Below, one piece after another: positions 17,329 to 28,938 of a DNA stretch of 64,000 nucleotides. Below the pieces are notes generated by a model, which saw only the letters and a list, made by a program, of their open reading frames with translations, was not told the origin of the DNA and did not search any database. The translations under genes and the position numbers were made by a program. Source of the stretch: Bradyrhizobium sp. SZCCHNS1050 (lineage in GTDB: Bacteria > Pseudomonadota > Alphaproteobacteria > Rhizobiales > Xanthobacteraceae). The stretch is from the NCBI RefSeq assembly GCF_032484785.1, contig NZ_JAUETR010000002.1, positions 186,001 through 250,000 on the forward strand, given 5' to 3'. Position 1 is the stretch's first letter, and every line of letters begins with the position of its first letter.

Positions 17329-18495
17329 GTGTCGGTCGGAATGGCTGCCCCCCGCGCTCCCTATTCCTGCGATCCCGATCGCAGCCGGGGCCGCCTGTTC
17401 GCCGAGCCGCCGTCCCGGACCCGCAGCCACTTTCGCCGGGATTGCGACCGTGTCATCCATTCGACCGCCTTCCGCCGGCTGAAGCACAAGACCCAGGTGT
17501 TCGTCTTCCACGAAGGCGACCACTACCGCACCCGCCTGACCCATTCTTTGGAAGTGGCCCAGATCGCCCGCGCGCTGGCCCGGCAGTTCGGCCTCGACGA
17601 GGACCTGACGGAGACGCTGGCCTTGGCGCATGATCTCGGCCATCCGCCGTTCGGCCATGCCGGCGAGCGCGCGCTGAACCGCTGCATGGCGGACCATGGC
17701 GGCTTCGACCACAATGCCCAGACATTGCGCATCGTCACGTCGTTCGAGCAGCGCTACCCGGATTTCGACGGACTCAACCTGACCTGGGAATCGCTCGAGG
17801 GCATCGTCAAGCACAACGGGCCGTTGCAGGAGCCGATCCCGCCGGGAATCGCCGAGTTCAATACCCGGTTCGACCTGGAGCTGTGGAGCTACGCCTCGCT
17901 CGAGGCCCAGGTCGCGGCGCTCGCGGACGACATCGCCTATGACGCCCACGACATCGACGACGGGCTGCGGGCCGGCCTGTTCACGGTCGACGACCTCAAG
18001 GAAATTCCGCTGCTGGCCGCGATGATCGCCGAGATCGACCGCCAATATCCGGCGCTCGATCCGATCCGGCGCGGCGCCGAGCTGGTGCGCGAGCTGATCT
18101 CCTACCTGATCGCAGCCGTAGCGGCCGAGGCCGAGCGCCGGATCGCGCGGGCGCAGCCGATGTCGCCTCACGACATCAGGCGGCACAGCGGGCCGCTGGT
18201 GGCATTTCCGGCCGATGTGGCCGAGCATGAGGCGACCATCAAGGGGTTTCTCTGGCAGCGGATGTACCGCCATGAGCGGGTGATGCGGGTGATGCGCGAC
18301 GCCGAGCGCATCGTCGCCGACCTGTACGGCCGCTACCATGAGGACGGTTCGACGCTGCCCGCAGGCTGGCTGGACGGTTGCGACGGCGAGGGCGATCGGA
18401 CTCGCCGCATCGGCCATTTTATCGCCGGAATGACGGACCGTTTCGCCTTAACCGAGCACCACCGGCTTTTTGACTCGACTCCGGATTTGCGTTAG
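17329..18495 (+). CDS. dgt: Deoxyguanosinetriphosphate triphosphohydrolase-like protein
   Basis: 388 residues of the HD superfamily. The N-terminal [20 protein letters not shown] and the HD metal site (THSLEVAQ, then [15 protein letters not shown]) are diagnostic for the dGTPase family, which cleaves dNTPs to nucleoside and triphosphate. A GTG start is used because AAAGGA lies about 10 nt before it; an ATG four codons later is possible. It belongs to the short type lacking long insertions. argS follows after 8 bp. Confidence 0.93.
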   Translation: MSVGMAAPRAPYSCDPDRSRGRLFAEPPSRTRSHFRRDCDRVIHSTAFRRLKHKTQVFVFHEGDHYRTRLTHSLEVAQIARALARQFGLDEDLTETLALAHDLGHPPFGHAGERALNRCMADHGGFDHNAQTLRIVTSFEQRYPDFDGLNLTWESLEGIVKHNGPLQEPIPPGIAEFNTRFDLELWSYASLEAQVAALADDIAYDAHDIDDGLRAGLFTVDDLKEIPLLAAMIAEIDRQYPALDPIRRGAELVRELISYLIAAVAAEAERRIARAQPMSPHDIRRHSGPLVAFPADVAEHEATIKGFLWQRMYRHERVMRVMRDAERIVADLYGRYHEDGSTLPAGWLDGCDGEGDRTRRIGHFIAGMTDRFALTEHHRLFDSTPDLR

Positions 18496-18503
18496 GCGGC
18501 GGC

Positions 18504-20300
18504 ATGGTCGAACAAGCTTCCACGCCTTACCTTTTTGCCGACATGCTCGCGCGTGTCCACGCCGTCTGCGCCATCATCGCCAAGCAGGGCGGCTGGCCCG
18601 AAGGCATCGATCTTTCGCGCGTGGTGGTCGAGCCGCCGCGCGATCCGAGCCATGGCGACATGGCCACCAATGCCGCGATGGTGCTCGCCAAGGAGGCGAA
18701 GGCCAAGCCGCGCGAACTCGCCGATGTGATCGCCGAGCGGCTGCGGGCCGATGCTCTCGTGGCGAAGGTCGATGTTGCCGGGCCCGGCTTCATCAACCTG
18801 ACCCTGCGGCCGGCAGTCTGGGCGCAAGCGCTCGGCACGATCCTGCGCGAAGGCGCTGCCTACGGCCGCGTCGCGCCGGTGCCCGGCGCGCCGAAGGTGA
18901 ACGTCGAGTACGTGTCGGCCAATCCGACCGGGCCGATGCATGTCGGGCATTGCCGCGGCGCGGTGTTCGGCGATGCGCTATGCAGCCTGCTGCAGTTCGC
19001 CGGCCGCGATGTCACGCGCGAGTACTACATCAACGACGCCGGCGCGCAGGTCGACGTACTCGCGCGCTCCGCCTTCCTCAGATATCGCGAGGCGCTCGGC
19101 GAGGACATCGGCGCCATTCCGGAAGGGCTCTATCCCGGCGACTATCTCAAGCCGGTCGGGCAGGCGCTCGCGGCCGAGCACGGCGACAAGCTCAAGGCGC
19201 TCGCTGAGACCGAGTGGCTGCCGATCGTGCGCGACAAGGCGATCGCGATGATGATGGCCGAGATCAAGGATGATCTCGCCGCGCTCAACATCCGTCATGA
19301 TGTGTTCTTTTCGGAACGCTCGCTGATTGCAGGCAGCACCAACAAGGTTGCCGACACGATCGAGTTCCTGCGCGAGCGGGGCGACGTGTATGAAGGCCGT
19401 CTGCCGCCGCCCAAGGGCGCGCCGGTGGAGGATTGGGAGGATCGCGAGCAGCTTCTGTTCCGCGCCACTGCCTATGGCGACGACGTCGATCGGCCGCTGA
19501 TCAAGTCGGACGGCAGCTACACCTATTTCGCCTCCGACATTGCCAACCACCGGCACAAGTTCGAGCGCGGCTTCGCCGACCTGATCGACGTATTCGGCGC
19601 CGATCACGGCGGCTACATCAAGCGCATGCAGGCGGCGGTGAAGGCGGTGACGGCCGGACAGGCCGTGCTCGACGTCAAGGTCGTGCAGCTCGTCAAGCTG
19701 TTGCGCAATGGCGAGCCGGTGAAGATGTCGAAGCGCTCCGGCGACTTCGTCACCTTGCGGGAAGTTGTTGATGAAGTGGGGCGCGATGCGGTCCGTTTCA
19801 TGATGCTCTACCGCAAGAACGACGCCGTGCTCGATTTCGACCTCGCCAAGGTCATCGAGCAGTCGCGCGACAATCCCGTGTTCTATGTCCAGTATGGCCA
19901 CGCGCGGGGGCATTCGATCTTCCGCAATGCGCGGGAGAGCTTCCGGGACCTGCCGGAGGACGAGGGGGCGCGGCTAGCGTTCCTCCGCGAGGCCAACCTC
20001 GAAAAACTCTCCGACTCGGCCGAACACGACCTCTTGAAACGCCTGGCACTGTACCCACGTACGGTGGAGAGCGCAGCGCTGGCGCATGAGCCGCACCGGA
20101 TCGCCTTCTACCTGTATGAACTTGCAAGCGAATTTCACGCCCTCTGGACGCGGGGGCGGGATTTGCCCTATTTACGCTTCATTATCGATGATGATGCAGA
20201 ATTGACCAAGGCACGTTTGGCCATGGTTCAGGGCGTCGTCTCGGTTCTGGCGTCGGGACTTGCGATCTTGGGCGTTAATGCTCCTGATGCAATGCGCTGA
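18504..20300 (+). CDS. argS: Arginyl-tRNA synthetase
   Basis: 598 residues, class I aminoacyl-tRNA synthetase. The N-terminal Arg-S domain is at residues 8-95, the HIGH-type motif reads [12 protein letters not shown] near residue 140, and the KMSKS-type motif is VKMSKRSGD near residue 410. The DALR anticodon-binding domain is at the C-terminus ([27 protein letters not shown]). Length and all motifs are normal. It is translated from a gene tightly spaced after dgt and before a SPOR-domain gene. Confidence 0.97.
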   Translation: MVEQASTPYLFADMLARVHAVCAIIAKQGGWPEGIDLSRVVVEPPRDPSHGDMATNAAMVLAKEAKAKPRELADVIAERLRADALVAKVDVAGPGFINLTLRPAVWAQALGTILREGAAYGRVAPVPGAPKVNVEYVSANPTGPMHVGHCRGAVFGDALCSLLQFAGRDVTREYYINDAGAQVDVLARSAFLRYREALGEDIGAIPEGLYPGDYLKPVGQALAAEHGDKLKALAETEWLPIVRDKAIAMMMAEIKDDLAALNIRHDVFFSERSLIAGSTNKVADTIEFLRERGDVYEGRLPPPKGAPVEDWEDREQLLFRATAYGDDVDRPLIKSDGSYTYFASDIANHRHKFERGFADLIDVFGADHGGYIKRMQAAVKAVTAGQAVLDVKVVQLVKLLRNGEPVKMSKRSGDFVTLREVVDEVGRDAVRFMMLYRKNDAVLDFDLAKVIEQSRDNPVFYVQYGHARGHSIFRNARESFRDLPEDEGARLAFLREANLEKLSDSAEHDLLKRLALYPRTVESAALAHEPHRIAFYLYELASEFHALWTRGRDLPYLRFIIDDDAELTKARLAMVQGVVSVLASGLAILGVNAPDAMR

Positions 20301-20395
20301 TTGGGGGAAACACACGACTTCAGTTGGGGGCCTCAATCTGGCAGGGTCCGCCTTAGGACGCATATGCGGCTCACCCGCAGGGACGCTTCATCACG

Positions 20396-21946
20396 ATGGC
20401 TGATCGTTACCAGGACAGACCCTTTCCCGCTGATGGTTTTGGCCGTGGTGGAAACCAGCAGGCCGATGCCGATCCGCTCGCCGAACTCGCTCGCCTGATC
20501 GGGCAGAACGATCCTTTTGCCGCCTCGGGCCGGGCAACTCCGCAATCTCAACCGCGTCCGATGGCGCGCCCCGCGGCGCCCGCGCCGGAACAGCCGGTTC
20601 CCGGCATGCCTCCGGCCGGCGCTCCGGCCTGGATGCAACGTGCCCAGCCTGCCGCCGCCAACCCCTTCGCCGACATCGGCCGCGAGCCGCCGCAGCCCGC
20701 GCCTGCACCGCCGGCCTTTCCGGCGGGCTATCAGGATCCGCGCGGCCAGCCGGGTTTCCCGGACCAGGATTTCGCGCCCGCGCCCGCTCCCCGGCAGCAG
20801 CAGGGTTATCCGAACGCGGAGTTCGCCGATCAGTTGTCCAAGCTCGACTACAGCGTCGGGGAATCGCGCCACGGGTTCGCCGAGAATGACCGCGACTACA
20901 ACCGCGACAACGGCTTCGACGACAACGAGCCGGACTCCTCGCGCTATGACGATGCGCTGTTCGGGCAGATGGGCTCGGGACAGCAGGGGTTTCAGGGCGA
21001 CAACGATTTCCAGGACGGCCAATACGGCTATCAGGACGGTTACGACGAGGGCGAGGAAGAGGAGCGGCCGCGGCGGCGCAGCGGCATGAGCACCGTGCTC
21101 GCGGTGCTGACCCTTGCGGTGGTCGGCACCGGCGGCGCCTACGGCTACAAGACCTACATCTCGTCCGGCCGTACCGGCGAGCCGCCGATCATTCGCGCCG
21201 ACAACAGTCCGACCAAGATCATGGCCCAGCAGGATCCGACGCCGAAGGTGCCGGATCGTCTGCTCGGCAATGACGGCGGCGAGAAGCTCGTGTCCCGCGA
21301 GGAGACGCCGATGGATCTGAACGCCCGCGGCGGCAATCCGCGCGTGGTGTTCCCGCAGATGAACCAGAATGCGGGTCCGCCGCCGGTCAGCGCCGGGGCG
21401 GCCCCGATGTCGCAGATGGCCAACGCCAACGGCATTTTGCCCAACAGCGATCCGCGTCCGATCAAGACGCTGTCCGTGACGGGGGGCAATCAGGCCGCTG
21501 CGGCTGATCCGCCGATGCCGGCGACGCCTGCAACCAAGCCGGCGGCGACGCCGAAGGGCCGAAAGTCGCCGGCCAACGCCAACGCGTCGGCCGCCAACGA
21601 CAGCCCGATGCCGCTGACACCGCAGCCGGCCGCACCGGCGCGCATCGCCGCGGCCGTGCCGGTCACCGAGCAGACCCAGACCGATCGTACCGGCGGCTAC
21701 CTGGTCTCGATCTCGTCGCAGGCCAGCGAGGCGGAGGCGATGTCGTCCTACAAGGCGGTGCAGGACAAGTACGGCGCCGTGCTGGGCAAATATGAGCCGA
21801 TCATCAAGCGGATGGATCTGGGTGAGAAGGGCGGCGTCAGGTACCGCGCAGCCGTCGGGCCCTTCGCGACGAAGGAAGAGGCCAACAAGATGTGCGGATC
21901 GTTGAAAACTGCCGGCGGACAGTGTTTCCCGTTTAGCAACAATTAA
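20396..21946 (+). CDS. SPOR domain-containing membrane protein
   Basis: 516 residues. A long low-complexity Pro/Ala/Gln-rich and Asp/Tyr-rich cytoplasmic part (1-225) precedes one transmembrane helix (MSTVLAVLTLAVVGTGGAYGY, about residues 230-250). A Pro/Ala-rich periplasmic linker follows, with a C-terminal SPOR domain from about residue 430 (GGYLVSISSQASEAEAMSSY, then RYRAAVGPFATKEEANKMC). SPOR domains bind denuded peptidoglycan glycan strands at division sites. The next gene, nagZ, acts in wall recycling, which fits. Confidence 0.9.
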   Translation: MADRYQDRPFPADGFGRGGNQQADADPLAELARLIGQNDPFAASGRATPQSQPRPMARPAAPAPEQPVPGMPPAGAPAWMQRAQPAAANPFADIGREPPQPAPAPPAFPAGYQDPRGQPGFPDQDFAPAPAPRQQQGYPNAEFADQLSKLDYSVGESRHGFAENDRDYNRDNGFDDNEPDSSRYDDALFGQMGSGQQGFQGDNDFQDGQYGYQDGYDEGEEEERPRRRSGMSTVLAVLTLAVVGTGGAYGYKTYISSGRTGEPPIIRADNSPTKIMAQQDPTPKVPDRLLGNDGGEKLVSREETPMDLNARGGNPRVVFPQMNQNAGPPPVSAGAAPMSQMANANGILPNSDPRPIKTLSVTGGNQAAAADPPMPATPATKPAATPKGRKSPANANASAANDSPMPLTPQPAAPARIAAAVPVTEQTQTDRTGGYLVSISSQASEAEAMSSYKAVQDKYGAVLGKYEPIIKRMDLGEKGGVRYRAAVGPFATKEEANKMCGSLKTAGGQCFPFSNN

Positions 21947-21988
21947 GGCCTGCTTGACCGCCCCCGAGGCGGGGTCTATGCGGCCCGC

Positions 21989-23017
21989 ATGACCATGCGG
22001 GCTTTCATTACCGGCATCTCCGGGCCTGATCTCACCGACGCCGAGCGCGCGTTCATCGGCGAGTCCAGGCCCTGGGGCTTCATCCTGTTCAAGCGCAACG
22101 TCCAGTCGCCCGCCCAAGTGACTGCACTGGTTGAGGAATTAAGGGCCTGCGTCGGCCGCGCCGACGCTCCGGTCCTGATCGACCAAGAGGGTGGCCGGGT
22201 GCAGCGGCTGGGGCCGCCGCATTGGCCGGTCTATCCCGCCGGCGTGGTGTTCGACCGTCTCTACGACCTTGATTCGGCCGCAGGTCTCCGTGCCGCCTGG
22301 CTCAGCGCTCGCCTGATCGCCGACGACCTGCTCGCGCTCGGCATCACTGTGGATTGCCTGCCGCTCGCAGACGTCCCTGTCGCCGGCGCCGATGCCGTGA
22401 TCGGGGATCGAGCCTATGGCACGACGCCAGAAAAGGTGGCGGCGATCGCCCGGGCGGTGACGGAGGGGCTGGAGCAGGGCGGCGTGCTGCCGGTGCTGAA
22501 GCACATTCCGGGGCATGGCCGGGCCACCGCCGACACCCATGTCCGGCTGCCGACCGTGGACGCGCCAGAAGCGGAGCTCGACGCAACCGATTTCGCCGCG
22601 TTCAGGCCGCTGGCCGACCTCCCGATGGCGATGACTGCACATGTTGTGTTTAGCGCGATCGACGCCGCCCATCCGGCCACGACTTCTGCGACAATGATCG
22701 AACGGGTGATTCGCAAACGGATCGGGTTCCAGGGTTTGTTGATGAGTGATGACGTTTCCATGAACGCGTTGGCCGGATCGATCGCCGAGCGCACGCGCGC
22801 GATCGTGGCGGCTGGCTGCGACATGGTTCTGCATTGCAACGGCAAGCTCGACGAGATGCAGGCCGTGGCCGCCGAGACGCCTGAGCTTGAAGGGCAGGCT
22901 CTGATCCGCGCCGATCGCGCGCTTGCGGCGCGCAAGGCACCCACAGGCTTCGATCGTGACGCCGCGCGCCGCGAGCTCGACGCCTTGATCAACCGGCTGG
23001 GATCCGCTAGCGCATGA
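21989..23017 (+). CDS. nagZ: Beta-N-acetylhexosaminidase NagZ (GH3)
   Basis: 342 residues, cytoplasmic glycoside hydrolase family 3 that removes GlcNAc from recycled muropeptides. Signature KHIPGHGRATADTH, with the catalytic His/Asp dyad of NagZ, is near residue 170. The nucleophile Asp is in GLLMSDDVSMNAL, and DQEGGRVQRL is near residue 64. Products of this enzyme commonly act as beta-lactamase inducers, and a beta-lactamase is present in the window, but there is no AmpR nearby. The end overlaps scpA by 4 bp (ATGA). Confidence 0.95.
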   Translation: MTMRAFITGISGPDLTDAERAFIGESRPWGFILFKRNVQSPAQVTALVEELRACVGRADAPVLIDQEGGRVQRLGPPHWPVYPAGVVFDRLYDLDSAAGLRAAWLSARLIADDLLALGITVDCLPLADVPVAGADAVIGDRAYGTTPEKVAAIARAVTEGLEQGGVLPVLKHIPGHGRATADTHVRLPTVDAPEAELDATDFAAFRPLADLPMAMTAHVVFSAIDAAHPATTSATMIERVIRKRIGFQGLLMSDDVSMNALAGSIAERTRAIVAAGCDMVLHCNGKLDEMQAVAAETPELEGQALIRADRALAARKAPTGFDRDAARRELDALINRLGSASA

Positions 23018-23853
23018 CCGCTGAAATTCTGTCGTTTGAAACCGGCCGTCCCACGACGGAGCTGGCCGAGGCCGAACCGGCGTTGGTCGTCGACGTCGAG
23101 GGCTACGAGGGCCCGCTCGACCTGCTGCTCGCGCTGGCGCGGCAGCAGAAGGTCGACCTTGCCAAGATCTCCATCCTGGCGCTCGCCGACCAATATCTCC
23201 AGTTCATCGAGGCTGCCCGCAAGATCCGGCTGGAGCTCGCCGCCGACTATCTCGTGATGGCGGCCTGGCTCGCTTTTCTGAAGTCGCGTCTCCTGTTGCC
23301 CGAGCCGCCAGCGCAGGAAGGTCCGAGCGCTGAGGAGATGGCGACGGCACTTGCCAACCGGCTGCGCCGGCTGGAGGCGATCCGCGAAGCCGCCAATCGC
23401 CTGATGAACCGGCCCCAGTTCCAGCGTGACGTGTTCCCGCGCGGCAACCCGGAGGCCATAGCGGAGGTCCGTCGTCCCAAGTTCACCGCGACCCTGTTCG
23501 ACCTGCTGTCGGCCTATGCCATCCAGCGGCAGTCGCGGGTCGTCACGTCCGTTCATATGGCCAAGCGCACGGTCTGGTCGCTTGCTGAGGCCCGCGCCAC
23601 GCTCGAGCGTCTGGTCGGTATGACCGAGGTCTCGGACGATTGGGGATGTCTCGACGACTACCTGCTGGACTACGTCGTCGAGCCTGCACAGAAGGCCACC
23701 GTCTTCGCATCGAGCTTTGCGGCCGTCCTCGAGCTGGTTCGCGAAGGCAAGCTCGAGCTGAACCAGAAGCAGGCGTTCGCGCCGCTGTACTTTCGTAAGC
23801 GTCCACCGATCCAGCCCGGCGCCATGGCTGCGCCGGACTTGACGGTTGAGTAA
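23014..23853 (+). CDS. scpA: Segregation and condensation protein A
   Basis: 279 residues, the kleisin subunit of the bacterial SMC condensin. The N-terminal SMC-neck-binding segment reads YEGPLDLLLALARQQKVDL (residues 31-49), followed by LADQYLQFIEAARKIRLELA and YLVMAAWLAFLKSRLLLP. The C-terminal winged helix is toward the end (FAAVLELVREGKLELNQKQAFAPLYF). It is translationally coupled to nagZ and directly followed by scpB, the classical kleisin/kite pair. Confidence 0.95.
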   Translation: MTAEILSFETGRPTTELAEAEPALVVDVEGYEGPLDLLLALARQQKVDLAKISILALADQYLQFIEAARKIRLELAADYLVMAAWLAFLKSRLLLPEPPAQEGPSAEEMATALANRLRRLEAIREAANRLMNRPQFQRDVFPRGNPEAIAEVRRPKFTATLFDLLSAYAIQRQSRVVTSVHMAKRTVWSLAEARATLERLVGMTEVSDDWGCLDDYLLDYVVEPAQKATVFASSFAAVLELVREGKLELNQKQAFAPLYFRKRPPIQPGAMAAPDLTVE

Positions 23854-23872
23854 CGAACAAGGAGACCCTGCC

Positions 23873-24970
23873 ATGGCAAGCTTGGCGGAACTGCGCATGG
23901 AAGAGCCCGACGAGATCGCGATCGAGCCTGTAGCGCGCCCCGAAGAGTTGCGCATCCTCGAGGCTCTCCTGTTTGCCTCGGCCGAGCCGCTCGAGCAGGC
24001 TGCGCTCGCCAAGCGTATGCCTGAAGGTGTCGACATCAAGGCCGCACTGGCGCAGCTGCAGGCGGAGTACGCCAATCGCGGCGTCAATCTCGTGCGCGTC
24101 GCCAACAAGTGGACCTTCCGTACCGCCGGCGACCTCGCCTGGCTGATGACGCGCGAGAGCACCGAGACGCGCAAGCTGTCGCGCGCGGCGATCGAAGTTC
24201 TGGCCATCGTTGCCTATCACCAGCCGGTGACGCGTGCCGAGATCGAAGAGATCCGCGGCGTCGTCACCTCCAAGGGAACGCTGGACGTTCTGCTGGAGAC
24301 CGGCTGGATCAAGCCGCGGGGGCGCCGCAAGACGCCGGGCCGTCCGTTGACCTTCGGAACCACCGATGCGTTCCTGGCTCAGTTCAGCCTGGAGACCCTG
24401 GGCGATCTGCCTGGCCTGGAAGAGCTGAAGGGGACCGGCCTGCTGGATTCCCGGCTGCCGACCGGCTTCACCGTCCCGACGCCATCGGACGATCCGACGC
24501 TGCGGGAGGACGAGGAGCCGCTGGATCCCGGCGATCTCGACCTGGCGCTTGCGCCGGCGGTGGAGGCCGAGCCTGGCGAGGCCGAAGCCGCGGAAGACGA
24601 AACGGCCGAGATGGAAACGATCGCAGCCGACACGGCTGCGGCCGAGGTCGCCGAAGGCCAGATGGCGACCGCTGAGGCCGCCGTTCGGGACGACACCTCG
24701 TCGCAGGTCGCCGTTGGCGATCTGGAACTGCCGGGCGCCGATGCGGAAACCGAGATCACCGAGGTGGACTTGGCCGTCGAGCAGATCGAGGTCGAGCCGG
24801 ACGACGAGGCCGTTATCGAGCTCGTCGAGCTGTCTGCCGACGCCGACGCTCAGGCAGACGACGAGGCAGAGGCCGAGGCCGAGGTCGACATGGCGGATGA
24901 GGAGATCGACGCGGCCGATGACGCGCACGACCGCGATACCGACGACGACGGCTCGCCGCACCAAAGCTAG
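23873..24970 (+). CDS. scpB: Segregation and condensation protein B with long acidic tail
   Basis: 365 residues. Residues about 20-200 form the two winged-helix domains of ScpB (LRILEALLFASAEPLEQAAL, then LSRAAIEVLAIVAYHQPVTRAEIEEIRG). From about residue 205 to the end is an Asp/Glu/Ala-rich tail of roughly 160 residues with a strongly negative charge; most ScpB proteins end near residue 200-230. The ATG at 23873 is chosen because GGAGA sits 7 nt before it; a TTG at 23846 overlapping scpA is the alternative. Confidence 0.93.
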   Translation: MASLAELRMEEPDEIAIEPVARPEELRILEALLFASAEPLEQAALAKRMPEGVDIKAALAQLQAEYANRGVNLVRVANKWTFRTAGDLAWLMTRESTETRKLSRAAIEVLAIVAYHQPVTRAEIEEIRGVVTSKGTLDVLLETGWIKPRGRRKTPGRPLTFGTTDAFLAQFSLETLGDLPGLEELKGTGLLDSRLPTGFTVPTPSDDPTLREDEEPLDPGDLDLALAPAVEAEPGEAEAAEDETAEMETIAADTAAAEVAEGQMATAEAAVRDDTSSQVAVGDLELPGADAETEITEVDLAVEQIEVEPDDEAVIELVELSADADAQADDEAEAEAEVDMADEEIDAADDAHDRDTDDDGSPHQS

Positions 24971-25246
24971 CGGCCGGGGCTGTTAACACTCGCGTTATTA
25001 CGTAGGTCCGGCCGCGAATTGTCGGACCTTAAGTGCTTGTTTTTGGGGGCGTTGGCGCCTACCTTCCGGCCAGATTGGGCTGTCCGCGGGCCGTTTTCGG
25101 CTGATGCGCCGCGTTCGTGTTGATGTTTCGCAATCGAATGCTAGAAGCGAAGTGTCGCGGTCAAGTCCATGGATATGACGCGGTTTCGGCGGTAGCGTCG
25201 ACGGGCAGTCGGGTGAAGGCTGCGCCGGTGTTTGGAGGGTTGCAGG

Positions 25247-25480
25247 ATGGGTTCGCTTAGCATTTGGCACTGGATCGTCGTGATCGCGGTCGTCCTGCTG
25301 TTGTTCGGGCGCGGCAAGATTTCCGATCTGATGGGCGACGTCGCGCAGGGCATCAAGGCGTTCAAGAAGGGCATGCAGGACGACGACAAGGCGCCGGAGA
25401 AGACCGAGCCCGTCAAGTCGATCGATCACGGCGCCACGCCTTCGGCCACCCGCACGGATGTCGGCAGCAAAGCCGTTTGA
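25247..25480 (+). CDS. tatA: Sec-independent protein translocase TatA
   Basis: 77 residues. One N-terminal membrane helix ([20 protein letters not shown]) followed by the amphipathic helix [19 protein letters not shown] and a short polar tail; the FGRGKI hinge is typical. TatA oligomerises to form the pore that moves folded twin-arginine proteins across the inner membrane. It is the first gene of tatABC. The ATG is preceded by GGAGGGTTGCAGG. Confidence 0.96.
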
Positions 25481-25592
25481 TCTGCGCGTGAAAGGCGCCG
25501 GCGGCGCGCTCCCGCAGGGACGGCACCGGGACCTGTTCAGACAGGCCCGGATAGGCGGGATCAGAGGCGTCGTCGCGTAGGCGGATTGTTTC

Positions 25593-26120
25593 ATGTTCGA
25601 TATCGGCTGGAGTGAGCTGCTCGTCATTGGGGTCGTCGCGTTGATCGCGATCGGTCCCAAGGAGCTTCCGGGCGTCCTGCGCATGGTCGGGCAATGGATC
25701 GGCAAGGCGCGCCGGATGGCCTCGGAGTTCCAGGGCCAGTTCCAGGAGGCGATGCGCGAAGCGGAGATGGCCGACCTCAAGAAGAGCTTCGATGAGGTCC
25801 GCGAGGCGGCCAGCGGTTTCACCCCGACCGGCGTGATCTCCTCGTTGCAGCGCGACGTCGACAAGGCTCTCGATATCGAGGGGATCGACAAGCCCGCCGA
25901 GCCGGCGCCCGCATCGGATGTGGCTGCTGCTTCGCCCGAGCCTCCTGTGATGACCCCGACCACCCCCGAACCTCCAGTGGCCGAGACCTTCGCAGAGGCT
26001 GAAGTCCATCAATCCGTGGGCGAGCCGCTGGCGATCGTCCGTGAAATCAAACCCGAGCCACAGCCTGAAATGTCTGCGTCAGCAGAAGCTGACCGCCCGA
26101 AGGACGCCAAAGCGTCATGA
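25593..26120 (+). CDS. tatB: Sec-independent protein translocase TatB
   Basis: 175 residues. [22 protein letters not shown] is the characteristic TatB N-terminus with the conserved Glu in the membrane helix, followed by a long amphipathic helix ([19 protein letters not shown] and on). The C-terminal 100 residues are Pro/Glu/Ala-rich and variable. TatB pairs with TatC to recognise twin-arginine signals. A 4-bp overlap couples it to tatC. Confidence 0.96.
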   Translation: MFDIGWSELLVIGVVALIAIGPKELPGVLRMVGQWIGKARRMASEFQGQFQEAMREAEMADLKKSFDEVREAASGFTPTGVISSLQRDVDKALDIEGIDKPAEPAPASDVAAASPEPPVMTPTTPEPPVAETFAEAEVHQSVGEPLAIVREIKPEPQPEMSASAEADRPKDAKAS

Positions 26121-26932
26121 CCGTCGAAGATATCGAGGCCAGCAAGGCCCCGTTGATGGACCACTTGATCGAGCTGCGGTCGCGGCTGATCAAGGCGCTG
26201 ATCGGCTTCGGCGTGGCCTTCATCTTCTGCTTCTTTTTCGCCAAGCAGATCTACAACATCCTGGTGCTGCCGTTCGTCTGGGTCGCAGGTGCCGAGAACA
26301 GCAAGTTCATCTACACCCAGCTGCTCGAATATTTCATCACGCAGTTGAAGCTCGCGATGTTCGGCGCTGGTTTCATCTCGTTCCCGATCATCGCGACGCA
26401 GATCTACAAGTTCGTGGCGCCGGGGCTGTATCGCCACGAACGCAATGCTTTCCTACCCTACTTGATAGCGACCCCCGTCTTCTTCGTGCTTGGCGCCATG
26501 CTGGTCTATTTTGCGGTGTGGCCGATGATCGTGCGCTTCTCACTGGGCATGCAGCAGCTCGGCGGCCCCGAGACGGCGCAAATCGCGCTGATGCCCAAGG
26601 TCGGTGAATATCTGTCGCTGATGATGTCGCTGATCTTCGCCTTCGGCATCGCGTTCCAGCTCCCGGTCATCCTGACCCTGCTCGGCCGCATCGGCATCGT
26701 CACCTCGCAGATGCTGAAGGAGAAGCGGCGCTATTTCATTGTGATCGCCTTCATCATCGCCGCCGTGCTGACCCCGCCAGACGTGCTCAGCCAGGCCTCG
26801 CTGGCGCTGCCGCTGCTGGCGCTCTACGAGGGCGCGATCATCGCGGTCGGCATCGTCGAGAAGCAGGCGGCTGCGGCCAAGTCCGGCTCGTCGTCCGGCT
26901 CGGGGAATCTCCCGGCCGACCCTTCCGAATAG
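26117..26932 (+). CDS. tatC: Sec-independent protein translocase TatC
   Basis: 271 residues with six membrane helices. The N-terminal [15 protein letters not shown] matches the signal-peptide-binding site of TatC (conserved E and R). The periplasmic loop and helix-4 Glu region read YEKF-like [23 protein letters not shown]. The C-terminal helix ends with a Gly/Ser-rich tail. It completes the tatABC operon. Confidence 0.96.
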   Translation: MTVEDIEASKAPLMDHLIELRSRLIKALIGFGVAFIFCFFFAKQIYNILVLPFVWVAGAENSKFIYTQLLEYFITQLKLAMFGAGFISFPIIATQIYKFVAPGLYRHERNAFLPYLIATPVFFVLGAMLVYFAVWPMIVRFSLGMQQLGGPETAQIALMPKVGEYLSLMMSLIFAFGIAFQLPVILTLLGRIGIVTSQMLKEKRRYFIVIAFIIAAVLTPPDVLSQASLALPLLALYEGAIIAVGIVEKQAAAAKSGSSSGSGNLPADPSE

Positions 26933-26995
26933 AACGGTTGCGCTCGGGGACATCCGAGGGCGTTGCCTGTTCCCATCCGGCGCCATTCGCGGTAG

Positions 26996-28390
<1,395 letters not shown>

Positions 28391-28492
28391 CGCCGCGGCA
28401 AATTGCATCCGCCCAGGTCGCCGCCATTGCGTGCGCGCCGGCGGGTCGTATCCTCGGTTCTGTTCAGCAATTGCTTTTCAGATACCGGCATC

Positions 28493-28843
28493 ATGGCTCT
28501 GCATCGGGATATTTTCTGGATCGGACGGCAATGGGCCGTCACCGGCTCCGGCATCCAGGCGGTCGATCAGCGCCTGAAGGGAGCATTCGATATCGAATCC
28601 TCAAGGGTCTGGGACGAGGGCCTGCACGACTCGCTGTGCGATCAGGCTTGGTTCAACCCCGTCGACTTCGAGAAGGCGTTGAGTGTCGCGCGGGCCCGGT
28701 TTGCGGCGGTGCCGCGGACGGAGCCTTCAGCGGTGCCGGCGCCTCCTGTCCAGCAAGCGCCCGGCGCATCCAGCCTACCGTTGAGGCTGGGCACGCGAGG
28801 GCAGCTCGCCAGGTTCCTGCCGCAGTGGCGGATCCGGCATTGA
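28493..28843 (+). CDS. Hypothetical protein
   Basis: 116 residues, MALHRDIFWIGRQWAVTGSG at the N-terminus, a central Asp/Glu-rich part with ESSRVWDEGLHDSLCDQAWFNPVDFEKALSVARARF (residues about 35-69), and a Pro/Ala-rich C-terminus. The trp/asp-rich N-terminal half looks like a conserved small domain seen in rhizobial genomes, but I recognise no function. The ATG at 28493 fits better than a GTG-type start 90 nt upstream, where the translation is arginine/cysteine-rich and unlike a gene. It lies between serS and surE on the same strand. Confidence 0.6.
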   Translation: MALHRDIFWIGRQWAVTGSGIQAVDQRLKGAFDIESSRVWDEGLHDSLCDQAWFNPVDFEKALSVARARFAAVPRTEPSAVPAPPVQQAPGASSLPLRLGTRGQLARFLPQWRIRH

Positions 28844-28938
28844 CCGGGTGGTGCCGCAGCGCGCTCAGGTTTGCCTCGATGCTGCACAGCAGATAAGACA
28901 CCCCCGAACGATGCTTTCGGAGGGACGGAAGGTTGGCC

